Assembly: GCA_945957365.1 (NCBI GenBank)
Contig: CAMFKI010000011.1
Coordinates: 1 to 64,000, forward strand
Direction: 5' to 3'
DNA from: an uncultured Alphaproteobacteria bacterium
Lineage (GTDB): Bacteria > Pseudomonadota > Alphaproteobacteria > Rhizobiales > Aestuariivirgaceae
Length of the DNA stretch: 64,000 nucleotides
The notes under the pieces are model-generated. The model searched no databases. It worked only from the letters and a program-made list of their open reading frames with translations, and had not been told where the DNA came from. Made by a program: the position numbers and the translations under genes. Shown one piece after another: positions 55,443 through 64,000 of this stretch. Position 1 is the first letter of the stretch. Each line of letters opens with the position of its first letter.

Positions 55443-55946
55443 TCACACGTCGAGCAGCGCGCCCTCATGCACGAGGAGCCAGCGCTTGCGGTCGAGGCCC
55501 CCGCCATAGCCGGTGAGCGAGCCGTCGGCGCCGATCACCCGGTGGCAGGGCACCACGATGGAAATCGGATTGCGGCCATTGGCGGTTCCCACGGCCCGCA
55601 CCGCCCTGGGATCGCCCAGGCGGCGCGCCAGTTCGCCGTAGGAGATCGTCACGCCGCAAGGGATGCGTTTGAGTTCCTTCCACACGCGGGCCTGAAATTC
55701 CGTGCCGCCGCCATCCGTCGAAATCCCCTCGATGGCGGAAAGCTCGCCGGCAAAATAGGCCTCGATGCGGGAGCGGAAGCCGAAGGGATCATCCGCGGGC
55801 TGATGGGTCTCGCCGCGAAACCGCGCCTTCATCTCGCGCTCCACCCGCGGCTCCGCGTCCTCGAATTCCAGCATCAGCAAAAGGCCCTCCCGTGCGAGCA
55901 GCACGAGAGGGCCGATGGGAGTCTCGATCCGGCTGCTGAGGATCAT
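55443..55946 (-). CDS. ogt: Methylated-DNA--protein-cysteine methyltransferase
   Basis: O6-alkylguanine-DNA alkyltransferase of 167 residues that takes the alkyl group onto a cysteine in a single-turnover repair. The active site VVPCHRVIG (131-139) has C134, and the helix-turn-helix with arginine finger is RAVRAVGTANGRNP. There is no Ada-type N-terminal domain, so the Ogt name fits. The ATG at 55946 lies 10 bases after the valS stop, so it is probably in the same transcript. Confidence 0.92.
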   Translation of the reverse strand: MILSSRIETPIGPLVLLAREGLLLMLEFEDAEPRVEREMKARFRGETHQPADDPFGFRSRIEAYFAGELSAIEGISTDGGGTEFQARVWKELKRIPCGVTISYGELARRLGDPRAVRAVGTANGRNPISIVVPCHRVIGADGSLTGYGGGLDRKRWLLVHEGALLDV

Positions 55947-55956
55947 GGACCAGCGC

Positions 55957-58632
55957 CTATCCCAGCCTGACCAGCGCCTCGTCGATCTTGGCCTTGCGCG
56001 CCGCGAGCTCGGTCTTGCGCTCGCGGCTTTCCTCCAGCACCTCCGGCGGCGCCTTGGCGACGAAACCGGGGTTGTTGAGGCGGCCGTCGATGGCGGCGGT
56101 GTCCTTGGCGATCTTCTCGAGTTCCTTCGACAGGCGCGCCTTCTCGGCGGCGAAGTCGATGACGCCTTCGAGCGGCAGCGCGACGGTCGCCTCGCCCAGC
56201 ACGATCTGGGCGGAGGCCTTCGGAACGGACTCCTCGAAGGTGATGGAGGAAAGCCGCGCCAGGCGCATGATCTCGTTCTCCCAGGCATCGGCCCGGCGGC
56301 GCGTCTCGCTGTTGGCCGAGACCAGCACGCAGGCGATCTTGGCGCCGGCGGGCACGTTCATCTCGGCGCGTACCGAACGCACTTCGGAGATGAAGCGGAT
56401 CACCCATTCCATCTCGGCATCGGCCTTGGCATCGCCCAGGCCCTTGTAGCTCGGCCAGTCGGAGGCGATCAGCCACTGCTTGCGCGTGCCCGTCTGCTGC
56501 CACAGCTCTTCGGTCACGAAGGGCATGAAGGGGTGCAGCAGCAGCAGGATCTGGTCCATCACCCAGGCGGTGGTGGCGCGCGTCTCGGCCTTGGCGGCCT
56601 CGTCGGTCCCGTTGAGGATCGGCTTGATAAGTTCAAGGTACCAGTCGCAGAACACGTTCCAGACGAACTGGTAGAGTGCGCCCGCAGCCTCGTTGAACTT
56701 GTATTCGTCGAGCGCCTTCCTCACGAGTGCCTCGGTACGCGCCGTCTCGCCGGCGATCCAGCGGTTGACGGTGACGCGCGCGGCGAGCGGGTCGTAATTC
56801 GGGTCATGCGCCACGCCGTTCATCTCGGCGAAGCGCGCGGCGTTCCACAGCTTGGTGCCGAAGTTGCGATAGCCCTCGACGCGCGCCTTGGCGAGCTTGA
56901 TGTCGCGGCCCTGTGCGGCCATGGCCGCGAGCGTGAAGCGCAGCGCATCGGCGCCATAGGCGTCGATCAGCTCGAGCGGATCGATGACGTTGCCCTTCGA
57001 CTTCGACATCTTCTGGCCCTTCTCGTCGCGGACCAGGGCGTGGATGTAGACGGTGTGGAACGGCACCTCGTGCATGAAGTGCAGCCCCATCATCATCATG
57101 CGGGCGACCCAGAAGAAGATGATGTCGAAGCCGGTCACCAGCACGTCGGTCTTGTAGTGCCGCTTCAGCTCCGGCGTCTCGTCGGGCCAGCCGAGCGTCG
57201 AGAACGGCCAGAGGGCGGAGGAGAACCAGGTGTCGAGCACGTCCTCGTCGCGCGTCAGCGCCACCTTGGTGCCGAATTGGCGCTCGGCAGCAGCAACCGC
57301 GGCAGCCTCCGTCTCCTCGACGAAGACCGTGCCGTCCGGGCCATACCAGGCCGGGATCTGGTGGCCCCACCACAGCTGGCGCGAGATGCACCAGGGCTGG
57401 ATGTTGCGCATCCATTCGAAATAGGTCTTCTCCCAGTTCTTCGGGACGAAGCTGGTCTCGCCCTTCTCCACCATCGCGATGGCGGGCTTGGCGAGTTCGG
57501 CGGCATTCACATACCACTGCTCGGTGAGCCACGGCTCGATGACGACGTCGGAGCGGTCGCCATGCGGCACCTGGTTGGTGTGCGGCTCGATCTTGTCGAG
57601 CAGGCCCAGCGCCTCGAACATCTCGACGATACGCTTGCGCGCCTCGAAGCGGTCGAGCCCGTTGAGCGCCATCGTCTCGGCCGGAACGTCGGCGGCCTCG
57701 AGGAAGTCGGCATTGCCCTCGAGCGTGATCTTGCCGAACTGGTCGAGCACGTTGATCTGCCGGAGGTCGTTGCGCTTGCCCACGTCGAAGTCGTTGAAGT
57801 CATGCGCCGGAGTGATCTTCACCGCGCCGGTGCCCTTCTCCGGGTCGGCATAGTCGTCGCCGACGATGGGGATCAGGCGGCCGACCAGCGGCAGCTTCAC
57901 CATCTTCCCGATGAGGTGCTTCAGCTTCTCGTTCTCGGGGTGCACGGCAACGCCGCTATCGCCCAGCATCGTCTCGGGTCGCGTGGTGGCGACCACGATG
58001 AATTCGTCCGAGCCCTCGATCGGGTAGCGCAGGTGCCAGAGATTGCCCTTCACTTCCTTCTGCACCACCTCGAGGTCGGAGATGGCGGTCAAGAGCTTCG
58101 GGTCCCAGTTCACAAGGCGCTTGTCCTTGTAGATCAGGCCCTCCTTGTAGAGCTGCACGAAGACCTTGAGCACGGCCTTGGACAGCCCCTCGTCCATGGT
58201 GAAGCGCTCGCGCGACCAGTCACACGATGCGCCGAGGCGGCGCAGCTGGCGCGAAATGGTGCCGCCCGATTCTTCCTTCCATTCCCACACGCGCTTGAGG
58301 AAGGCCTCGCGGCCCATCGACCGGCGGTCGGTCTTGTTCTCCTTCTGGAGGAGCCGCTCCACCACCATCTGGGTGGCGATGCCGGCATGGTCGGTGCCCG
58401 GCTGCCACAGCACGTCCTTGCCGCGCATGCGCTCGAAGCGGACGAGAATGTCCTGGATGGTGTTGTTGAGGGCATGGCCCATGTGCAGCGAGCCCGTCAC
58501 GTTGGGTGGCGGGATCACGATGGTGAAGGGCACGGCCTTGGGCTTGCCGCCCGGCTTGAAGAAGCCGCGCTCCTCCCATTCGGCATAGAGCCTTGCTTCC
58601 ATTTCGGCAGGCGTGAAGGTCTTCTCGAGCAT
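55957..58632 (-). CDS. valS: Valyl-tRNA synthetase
   Basis: Class I synthetase of 891 residues. HIGH signature is HMGH at 50-53 after PPPNVTGSL; the KMSKS motif occurs as [14 protein letters not shown] in the second half. The CP1 editing domain lies between them, and the C-terminal coiled coil ends [13 protein letters not shown]. The ATG at 58632 ([10 protein letters not shown]) is preferred to an upstream TTG. In this class of bacteria popZ (DUF2497) commonly precedes valS, as here with a PilZ gene between. Confidence 0.97.
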   Translation of the reverse strand: MLEKTFTPAEMEARLYAEWEERGFFKPGGKPKAVPFTIVIPPPNVTGSLHMGHALNNTIQDILVRFERMRGKDVLWQPGTDHAGIATQMVVERLLQKENKTDRRSMGREAFLKRVWEWKEESGGTISRQLRRLGASCDWSRERFTMDEGLSKAVLKVFVQLYKEGLIYKDKRLVNWDPKLLTAISDLEVVQKEVKGNLWHLRYPIEGSDEFIVVATTRPETMLGDSGVAVHPENEKLKHLIGKMVKLPLVGRLIPIVGDDYADPEKGTGAVKITPAHDFNDFDVGKRNDLRQINVLDQFGKITLEGNADFLEAADVPAETMALNGLDRFEARKRIVEMFEALGLLDKIEPHTNQVPHGDRSDVVIEPWLTEQWYVNAAELAKPAIAMVEKGETSFVPKNWEKTYFEWMRNIQPWCISRQLWWGHQIPAWYGPDGTVFVEETEAAAVAAAERQFGTKVALTRDEDVLDTWFSSALWPFSTLGWPDETPELKRHYKTDVLVTGFDIIFFWVARMMMMGLHFMHEVPFHTVYIHALVRDEKGQKMSKSKGNVIDPLELIDAYGADALRFTLAAMAAQGRDIKLAKARVEGYRNFGTKLWNAARFAEMNGVAHDPNYDPLAARVTVNRWIAGETARTEALVRKALDEYKFNEAAGALYQFVWNVFCDWYLELIKPILNGTDEAAKAETRATTAWVMDQILLLLHPFMPFVTEELWQQTGTRKQWLIASDWPSYKGLGDAKADAEMEWVIRFISEVRSVRAEMNVPAGAKIACVLVSANSETRRRADAWENEIMRLARLSSITFEESVPKASAQIVLGEATVALPLEGVIDFAAEKARLSKELEKIAKDTAAIDGRLNNPGFVAKAPPEVLEESRERKTELAARKAKIDEALVRLG

Positions 58633-58716
58633 GATCAAGTCCGGGCAAAGCGATGAATTGGCTGGTGCGCCTTAAACACCAGCCTGCCGTGCCGTGCAAC
58701 GCTTGAGACGGGTGCG

Positions 58717-59016
58717 CTAGAGCAGCAGATGCAATGCCTTGCGCGGAGGCGACACGAACGCCACCCCCACCTCATCGAGGCGCCGCCACGCCACCCGCAC
58801 GTCCCGCAATTCGCGTTCGGACATGAAAACCAGAGTGAAATGGTCCGGCAGCAGAATGGCCTGGCTGCACGACAGCCTGGCGCCACCCTGTGAAACATCA
58901 CGCATGATACAATCGAGCACGGACTGGTTGGAATTGAAGACGGCCTTCACCTTCTTCAACACGCGCCGCCGGGGGTGAGCCCGGCGCTCCTGGGTGGTCA
59001 CATGAGCTGCGGTCAT
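58717..59016 (-). CDS. PilZ-domain protein
   Basis: Small cyclic-di-GMP receptor-like protein of 99 residues. The two binding motifs are complete: RRAHPRRR at 11-18 (RxxxR) and DVSQGGARL near 40-48 (DxSxxG). The rest of the beta barrel ends FVSPPRKALHLLL. It could relay c-di-GMP made by enzymes such as the PleD homologue encoded at 31-32 kb. It lies between popZ and valS on the same strand, about 130 bases after popZ. Confidence 0.9.
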   Translation of the reverse strand: MTAAHVTTQERRAHPRRRVLKKVKAVFNSNQSVLDCIMRDVSQGGARLSCSQAILLPDHFTLVFMSERELRDVRVAWRRLDEVGVAFVSPPRKALHLLL

Positions 59017-59149
59017 GATTTGCCCATCCTGATAGAATCAAATGAAGCACTTCATGCTAGGGTTGTGACAGTGGACGTTACGTCAAACACTGCAAATTTG
59101 CAATTTAAAATCGAATCGATGACGATTTCAAGGCAATGGGCGGCCCGCT

Positions 59150-59848
59150 TCAGCGTCCGCTGCGGGCCACGCGCTCGATCTCTTCGCGCACCAGTCTCTC
59201 GACCATGGCCGGCAGGTTTTCATCCAGCCACTGCTTCAGCATCACCCGCAGCAATTCGCGGGTGAGGTCTTCCACCGAGCGGTCGTTGGTCGCCCTCGTC
59301 AGCACGGTGTCAGCCAGGCGGTTGAAGGCGGAATTCACTGCCTGGGCGGAATTGCCGGAGAGAATCGCCGGCGGCGTTTCGCTGCGCGCCGGGGGTCGTG
59401 CGGCAGGTGCTTCCGGCTTGGCCACGGGTTTTGGCGGTTCGCTCTCCAGAACGCTGCCGCGCAGGCGCGGCGGCAGCGGGGCCGGCTCGAGTTCGCGCCA
59501 GTTGCGGCGGGGTGTTTCGTTCTGGAGTGCGGCGGCAAGCGAGGCGGCACGCTGCCCGGGCTCCGCCGGGGCAGCGGGCTTGCCGGTGCGGGCTCGCGTG
59601 ATCTTGTCGCGAAGCTGCTGGATTTCGCTGGCCGCCGCCGCCAGCTCGTCACCGGCGCGGGAATGGCTGTCGGCATGGCCGCGGGGGTGGGGATCGGTCG
59701 CCGGCGCCGAGGCCGCATGCGTGCCGCGCGCCGCCTGCAACGGCATGTCCCCGATGTCATCGTGGATAGCCTTGCGGATCGACGCCAGGAGATCTTCCAT
59801 TCGCGGTTCTGCAGTCACGTCGCCCACCCTGTAGCGGCTCAAGGACAT
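59150..59848 (-). CDS. popZ: PopZ-like polar organising protein (DUF2497)
   Basis: Pole-organising protein of 232 residues. The N-terminal helix EPRMEDLLASIRKAIHDDIG (14-33) and the C-terminal DUF2497 region (about 190-232, LTRELLRVMLKQWLDENLPA and MVERLVREEIERVA) are well conserved, separated by a long acidic/proline/alanine-rich disordered linker with low sequence conservation. This is the layout of PopZ, which self-assembles at the pole and anchors ParB and cell-cycle proteins. Neighbouring valS supports the call. Confidence 0.88.
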   Translation of the reverse strand: MSLSRYRVGDVTAEPRMEDLLASIRKAIHDDIGDMPLQAARGTHAASAPATDPHPRGHADSHSRAGDELAAAASEIQQLRDKITRARTGKPAAPAEPGQRAASLAAALQNETPRRNWRELEPAPLPPRLRGSVLESEPPKPVAKPEAPAARPPARSETPPAILSGNSAQAVNSAFNRLADTVLTRATNDRSVEDLTRELLRVMLKQWLDENLPAMVERLVREEIERVARSGR

Positions 59849-59905
59849 TCACCCTTCAGCAAGGATTACGCGAGGCGGGCCGGCTTGTCGATATCCGAGG
59901 GGGCC

Positions 59906-61303
59906 CTATTCAACCGTTTTGACGTCGGTGCCGATCCATTTGTCGCGCACGCGCTTGTAGTTCGCATCCGGATCGTAGACCGGAACCTGCAGGCCCACGT
60001 CCTGCGCGGTCAGGTGGCCGATCGCCGCGAGCAGCTGATAACCGCTCACCACCCTGTTGCGCTCCGCCGTCACCTGCAGCACCTGGGCCTGAACCAGGTC
60101 GCGCTGGGCATCGAGCACGTCCAGCGTGGTGCGTGTACCGGCCTGGTATTCCTGCTGCACGCCGTTCAGCGCCAGCTGGGCAGCGCTCACCTGGGTGCGG
60201 GTGTTCTTGATGATCTGGGCAAGCCCCACATAGGCGTTCCACGACGAGGCGACCGCCTGACGCACGCTGCGCGCCACCTCGATCACCTGGATGCGGCTCT
60301 GGCTCGCCAGCTGCTTGGCCTGGCGGACCTGCGAATAGACGAAGCCCGATTCGTAGAGCGGGATCGACAGCTGGGCCCCGACCTGGAAGGTGCTGGTGTG
60401 GTTGTCCGGCGCGCTGATGTCGGGATCGACACGGGCCCCGGTCGCCACCAGGTTGGCGTTGGGCAGCAGGTTGGAGAAGGCCACCCCGATGTCGCTCTTG
60501 GCCGCCACCTCGACGAAGGACTGGGCCAGCAGCTGCGGGTTGATCTCGCCCGCCGTGTCGAGCGCGACCTTCAGTGAATTCGGGATGTTGACGATCTTGG
60601 GGTAGCTCAGCTTGTCGGGCTCCTGGCCCACCACCTGCACATAGCTGGCCACGGCCCGGGCGAGGTCGGTCTGGGCATTCACCAGGAAGGTCTGCGACTC
60701 GGCGAGACGGGATTCGGCCTGGGCCACGTCGGTACGGGTGATCTCGCCCACCGCGAAGCGGTCACGCGCGGCCTTCACCTGGGCCTGGAGTGCGGCCACG
60801 TCCTGGCGCCGCAGCATCACGAATTGCCGGCCGGAATAGACGTCCATGTAGGCCTGGACGACGTCGAACAGCACCTGCTGTTCGGTGCCGAGCAGGCCCT
60901 GCTTGCCGGCGTCGACCCGCGCTTCCGCCGCCTTGGTCTGGTTGATCGTCCCGAAGCCCCGAAACAACGGCTGGTTCAGCTGGATGGCGATGCTGCTGTT
61001 GAAGGCATTCCCGCTGTCGCGCACGATGTTGCCATTGAGATCGACGCCCACCGGCTTCGAGGCATAGGTCTTGTCGATTTCCCCGCTGATCCCGATGGTG
61101 GGCCGCCAGCCCGACAGCGCCTGCGGCACCAGTTCGTCGGTGGCGCGCTGGCCGGCGCGGGCGGCATTGAGCGTTGGATTGGTGACGTAGGCCTTCTCCA
61201 TGGCCCCGAACAGCGAGTCGGCCGAGGCCGAACCGGTCTGCGTCGCCGCCGCCACGGTTATGGCAACGCCGGAGAGAAGTGCCCGCACCCACTGAACTGT
61301 CAT
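59906..61303 (-). CDS. tolC: TolC-family outer membrane protein
   Basis: Trimeric outer-membrane channel protein of 465 residues for type I secretion and efflux. The signal peptide (about 1-29, ending GSASA) is followed by the DSLFGAMEKAYVTNPTLNAA start typical of alphaproteobacterial TolC. Two tandem OEP repeats (about 30-230 and 240-440) hold long helices such as VDAGKQGLLGTEQQVLFDVV and YQAGTRTTLDVLDAQRDLVQ. The partner membrane-fusion and ATPase genes are not nearby. Confidence 0.92.
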   Translation of the reverse strand: MTVQWVRALLSGVAITVAAATQTGSASADSLFGAMEKAYVTNPTLNAARAGQRATDELVPQALSGWRPTIGISGEIDKTYASKPVGVDLNGNIVRDSGNAFNSSIAIQLNQPLFRGFGTINQTKAAEARVDAGKQGLLGTEQQVLFDVVQAYMDVYSGRQFVMLRRQDVAALQAQVKAARDRFAVGEITRTDVAQAESRLAESQTFLVNAQTDLARAVASYVQVVGQEPDKLSYPKIVNIPNSLKVALDTAGEINPQLLAQSFVEVAAKSDIGVAFSNLLPNANLVATGARVDPDISAPDNHTSTFQVGAQLSIPLYESGFVYSQVRQAKQLASQSRIQVIEVARSVRQAVASSWNAYVGLAQIIKNTRTQVSAAQLALNGVQQEYQAGTRTTLDVLDAQRDLVQAQVLQVTAERNRVVSGYQLLAAIGHLTAQDVGLQVPVYDPDANYKRVRDKWIGTDVKTVE

Positions 61304-61378
61304 GAACCCTCACTCCAAAAACCAGACACCGCCGTGCCGCTGCGGCCGGAGGCGACGATAGGCACGGCGCTTCCTGCC

Positions 61379-62047
61379 TCAGAACACAAAGGCGGGCTTC
61401 AACTTCTTCATCCCCGGCAACGCCGTGACCGAGGCATCGAATGCCTGGCGCACCGCAACCGAGGCGCCGGCCCGAGAATAGACGCAAGCCTGAGACGTTT
61501 CCCGTTCCCCGACCACGGCCACCAGGCGGCCGTCGTCGGCCAGCTGGTCGATCAGGGCCTGCGGAACTTCTTCGGCCCGGCCTTCGAGAAGGATCACATT
61601 GTAGGGCTGGTCCGCCGCGACGCCGGCTGCCAGCGGCCCCTGCACGAGCGTCACGTTGGCGCGGCCCGCGAGGTTCGCCTTGGCCAGCGCGAACAGGCCG
61701 GCGTCACATTCCAGCGCCACCACCTTGTCGGCGATCTGGCTGATCACGGCCGCGCCGTAGCCGGTCTCCGCCCCGACCACCAGAACCTTGTCGGTGGGCT
61801 TGATGGCGGCCTGCTGGAGCATGCGGGCGAAGGCCATCACCTCGATCAGGGCGCGCCGTCCGGCGCTGCGGTCGCTGGCATCGAGCGTTACGTCCTCGTC
61901 CATGTAGGCGAGCGGGCGGCGGCTTTCGGGAACGTAGTTTTCGCGCGGCACGGACTCGATTGCAGCAATGATGCGGCGATCAGTGATGCCATTGGGCCGC
62001 ACCTGCGATTCGACCATGTTGAGGCGGGCGGCAGTGAAATCGGTCAT
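61379..62047 (-). CDS. Protein-L-isoaspartate O-methyltransferase family protein
   Basis: SAM-binding Pcm-type protein of 222 residues. The start MTDFTAARLNMVESQVRPNG is the usual N terminus, RENYVPESRRPLAYMDEDV covers the substrate region, and VLVVGAETGYGAAVISQIAD is SAM motif I, with ALECDAG after it. Such shorter Pcm-like proteins lie beside tolC in many alphaproteobacteria and may not repair isoaspartate. ATG at 62047 with AGGAAG upstream is preferred over a start 27 bases earlier. Confidence 0.88.
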   Translation of the reverse strand: MTDFTAARLNMVESQVRPNGITDRRIIAAIESVPRENYVPESRRPLAYMDEDVTLDASDRSAGRRALIEVMAFARMLQQAAIKPTDKVLVVGAETGYGAAVISQIADKVVALECDAGLFALAKANLAGRANVTLVQGPLAAGVAADQPYNVILLEGRAEEVPQALIDQLADDGRLVAVVGERETSQACVYSRAGASVAVRQAFDASVTALPGMKKLKPAFVF

Positions 62048-62298
62048 TATCTTCCTAAAGTCTGGCGCATTCACGAATTGTCAATCTTTGTGTAGCGAAG
62101 GATGCCGAATATGTCCATCAGCCGGTAGGGAATTGAACCGTTTTGGATGGCTGCTGCGCTTCTTTTACAACTTAGATTTCGATTGCCCGCCCCGCCTGCC
62201 CAGAACTCGTGCACGGCAGGCGTTTGGCTCTTGTCAGCGCCGGCGCAGCGTGCCATACAAGGCCACCACTCAAGACGTAAGTCATTGAAAACACTGAA

Positions 62299-62372
62299 GG
62301 CCTCGTGGCGGAGTGGTTACGCAGAGGACTGCAAATCCTTGCACCCCGGTTCGATTCCGGGCGAGGCCTCCA
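62299..62372 (+). tRNA. tRNA-Cys (anticodon GCA), CCA encoded
   Basis: Acceptor GGCCTCG (62299-62305) pairs with CGAGGCC (62362-62368), the anticodon region is AGGACTGCAAATCCT (GCA), the T arm is CCGGTTCGATTCCGG, and CCA is encoded at 62370-62372. 74 nt. It is single; I see no duplicated 3' half nearby to suggest an integrated element. Confidence 0.97.
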
Positions 62373-62792
62373 ACTTCCGATCACCCATCCCGTGCCAGAT
62401 GCACCGCCGTCACCAGGCGCGTCGGCAACCGCAATTCGTGAGGTCCGCTGCGCTCGCACGCCTAGCGCAGCGCGCGCGGTCCGTGAAGTCGAGGTTCCAG
62501 CACAATGACCGCGCAGCGGGACTGCTGTCTTCGACGATGAGTGACCTCTCGGCAACGCCGTCATCTATGATCATGAGCCAGGCGCGAGCTGTCATCGGGG
62601 CGCCACGTGCCGTCGAGGACGCGTTGGCATCCCGGTGGCTGAGGCGACCCTCCGCTCCACCATCCAGAGGATGATCGCCATCCTCCGCCCTCTTGGGTAA
62701 GTCGCCAGGATCCGATAGTACGACGCGCTCCGGCGAATCCGGACGAAGTCTACGGCTTGGCGAGGCGTCAATTGAGTGTTACAGTATCGTGT
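62373..62792. other. 420-base intergenic region without a recognised gene
   Basis: Between tRNA-Cys and dxs. Short open frames occur on both strands but show neither ribosome sites nor family motifs, and no repeat, mobile-element end or attachment site is evident. The last 40 bases contain the dxs promoter. It could hold a decayed gene. Confidence 0.5.
62757..62785 (+). promoter_or_regulatory. Putative dxs promoter (leaderless transcript)
   Basis: TTGGCG (62757-62762) and TACAGT (62780-62785) are 17 bases apart. The A of the dxs ATG is eight bases after the -10 element, which is where transcription would begin, and no Shine-Dalgarno sequence is visible in the 20 bases before the ATG. Confidence 0.4.
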
Positions 62793-64000
62793 ATGGACAA
62801 GTTGACACCTCTCCTTGACCGCGCCGCCGATCCCGAGGCCCTGAGGCACCTGCGCCAGGCCGACCTGCCGCGACTTGCGGCCGAACTCCGGGCCGAGATC
62901 ATTTCCGCGGCGGCCGAGACGGGCGGGCATTTCGGCGGCGGCCTCGGGGTGGTCGAACTCACCATCGCCCTGCATTACGTCTTCGACACGCCGCGCGACC
63001 GGCTGATCTGGGATGTCAGCCACCAGGCCTATCCGCACAAGATCCTCACCGGCCGGCGCCACCGCATCCGTTCGATCCGCCAGAAGGATGGGCTCTACGG
63101 CTTCACCAAGCGCAGCGAGAGCGCATACGACCCGTTCGGCGCCGCACACAGTTCCACCTCCATCTCGGCCGGCCTCGGCATGGCGCTGGCGCGCGATCTC
63201 ACCGGTGGCGACAATCACGTCGTCGCCGTCATCGGCGACGGCGCGATCACCGGCGGCATGGCGTGGGAGGCGATGAACCACGCCGGCAGCCTCGGCAGCA
63301 GGCTCGTCGTCATCCTCAACGACAATGGCATGTCGATCGCGCCCGCGGTGGGCGCGCTCAACGATCATCTGGCGCAACTGCGCGCCGGCGAAATGCCGAG
63401 CGCCTTCGAGGCGCTGGGCTTCCGCTATACCGGACCCATCGACGGCCACGACCTCAAGGACCTTGTCACCACGCTGCGCTCCGCACGCGAAACCGATGAC
63501 GCTGGGCCCCTGCTCCTCCATGTCGTCACCGAGAAGGGCCGCGGCCACCCCTTCCCCGGCCCCGACAAGGAGCGCTATCACGCCGTCGGCAAGTTCGACC
63601 CCGTCACCTTCGAGTTCAAGACGGCCAAGGCCAACGCGCCCACCTTCACGCAGGTCTTCGCATCCTCGCTCATCGCCGCAGCGGAACGCGACCCCCGGCT
63701 CGTGGCGATCACCGCCGCGATGCCGTCGGGCACCGGACTCGACATCTTTGCCGAGCGCTTCCCGGAGCGCACCTTCGACGTGGGAATCGCCGAACAGCAT
63801 GCCGTGACGATGGCCGCCGGGCTCGCCTCGGAGGGCATGACGCCGGTCTGCGCCATCTATTCCACATTCCTGCAGCGAGGCTTCGACCAGGTCGTCCACG
63901 ACGTGGCGCTGCAACGCCTGCCGGTGCGCTTCGCCATCGATCGCGCCGGGCTCGTGGGCCAGGACGGCGCCACCCATGCCGGTTCCTTCGATCTTGCCTA
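62793..64000 (+). CDS. dxs: 1-deoxy-D-xylulose-5-phosphate synthase (5' part; runs off window)
   Basis: Thiamine-diphosphate enzyme of the MEP isoprenoid pathway, joining pyruvate and glyceraldehyde-3-phosphate. About 402 of roughly 640 residues are in the window, from [20 protein letters not shown]. Visible landmarks: [20 protein letters not shown] near 45, the ThDP motif [20 protein letters not shown] with NDNGMSI downstream, and the start of the second domain [20 protein letters not shown] with the catalytic glutamate. It leaves the window at 64000. There is no ribosome site before the ATG. Confidence 0.96.
   Translation, partial: MDKLTPLLDRAADPEALRHLRQADLPRLAAELRAEIISAAAETGGHFGGGLGVVELTIALHYVFDTPRDRLIWDVSHQAYPHKILTGRRHRIRSIRQKDGLYGFTKRSESAYDPFGAAHSSTSISAGLGMALARDLTGGDNHVVAVIGDGAITGGMAWEAMNHAGSLGSRLVVILNDNGMSIAPAVGALNDHLAQLRAGEMPSAFEALGFRYTGPIDGHDLKDLVTTLRSARETDDAGPLLLHVVTEKGRGHPFPGPDKERYHAVGKFDPVTFEFKTAKANAPTFTQVFASSLIAAAERDPRLVAITAAMPSGTGLDIFAERFPERTFDVGIAEQHAVTMAAGLASEGMTPVCAIYSTFLQRGFDQVVHDVALQRLPVRFAIDRAGLVGQDGATHAGSFDLA

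Noticed and set aside
55915..58656. Open frame of 913 codons opposite valS (and a similar one opposite the GcvT-domain gene, 19852-22590)
   Set aside because: Antisense shadows of complete, well-conserved genes.
62299..62792. tRNA-Cys as integration site of a mobile element
   Set aside because: No repeated tRNA 3' segment, integrase or change in base composition follows.

Overview
The window is a GC-rich (roughly two-thirds G+C), gene-dense chromosomal segment of an alphaproteobacterium, most likely in or near the Hyphomicrobiales (Rhizobiales). Markers for this are a divK-pleD pair, a PopZ/DUF2497 gene directly upstream of valS, hdaA next to ppk-ppx-rnd, the tatABC-serS-surE order, DUF1489 and DUF3572 genes, and an aerobic-type cob operon with CobN. 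No species is claimed. I see no prophage, insertion sequence, CRISPR array or rRNA operon.

Layout. 1-1570 (minus): tRNA-Tyr, tRNA-Gly and tuf under one promoter. 1.76-16.2 kb: rnd, a GntP-type permease with a patatin, ppx-ppk, then a translationally coupled chain (DUF2066 protein, CDP-alcohol phosphatidyltransferase, AI-2E permease, hdaA) divergent from purM-purN-nucleoside hydrolase. 16.3-27.2 kb: accessory stretch with a 40-residue exported peptide downstream of a CtrA-type box, a molybdopterin oxidoreductase, a SpoU-type methyltransferase, a GcvT-domain FAD oxidoreductase, a DMT transporter, a 770-residue repeat protein of unknown function and a duplicated-domain exported protein. 27.3-33.9 kb: surE, serS, tatCBA, pleD-divK, DUF3572 and a HAD-like protein. 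33.9-42.3 kb: a secreted NTPDase (GDA1/CD39 type) divergent from a secreted nucleotidyltransferase-like protein, a GST, dinB, panC, GNAT, DUF1489, an orphan Mrr-type nuclease and a TPR-SPOR protein.

42.4-55.3 kb is a cobalamin block: promoter, B12 riboswitch, a microprotein with a CbtB-like tail, cobW, cobN, cobO; then, after one opposing gene and a new promoter with a long leader, cbiX, cobH, cobL, cobI, a cbiG-cobJ fusion and cobM. Most neighbours overlap by 1-7 bases. CobN and CobO belong to the late-cobalt (aerobic) route, while full-length CbiG and CbiX are typical of the early-cobalt route. cobG, cobF and cobK are not in the block.

55.4-64 kb: an MGMT, valS, a PilZ protein, PopZ, a TolC-type outer membrane protein, a Pcm-like protein, tRNA-Cys and the 5' part of dxs.

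Most distinctive: a palindrome-pair element sitting in frame inside cobN; the riboswitch-controlled microprotein; the NTPDase / nucleotidyltransferase-like secreted pair; the six-repeat protein with its own promoter and operator-like dyad; a PhaR-like dyad before the patatin-permease operon; and paired, covarying extragenic palindromes at gene 3' ends. Function calls come from recognising motifs and remembered family features; no database search was run.
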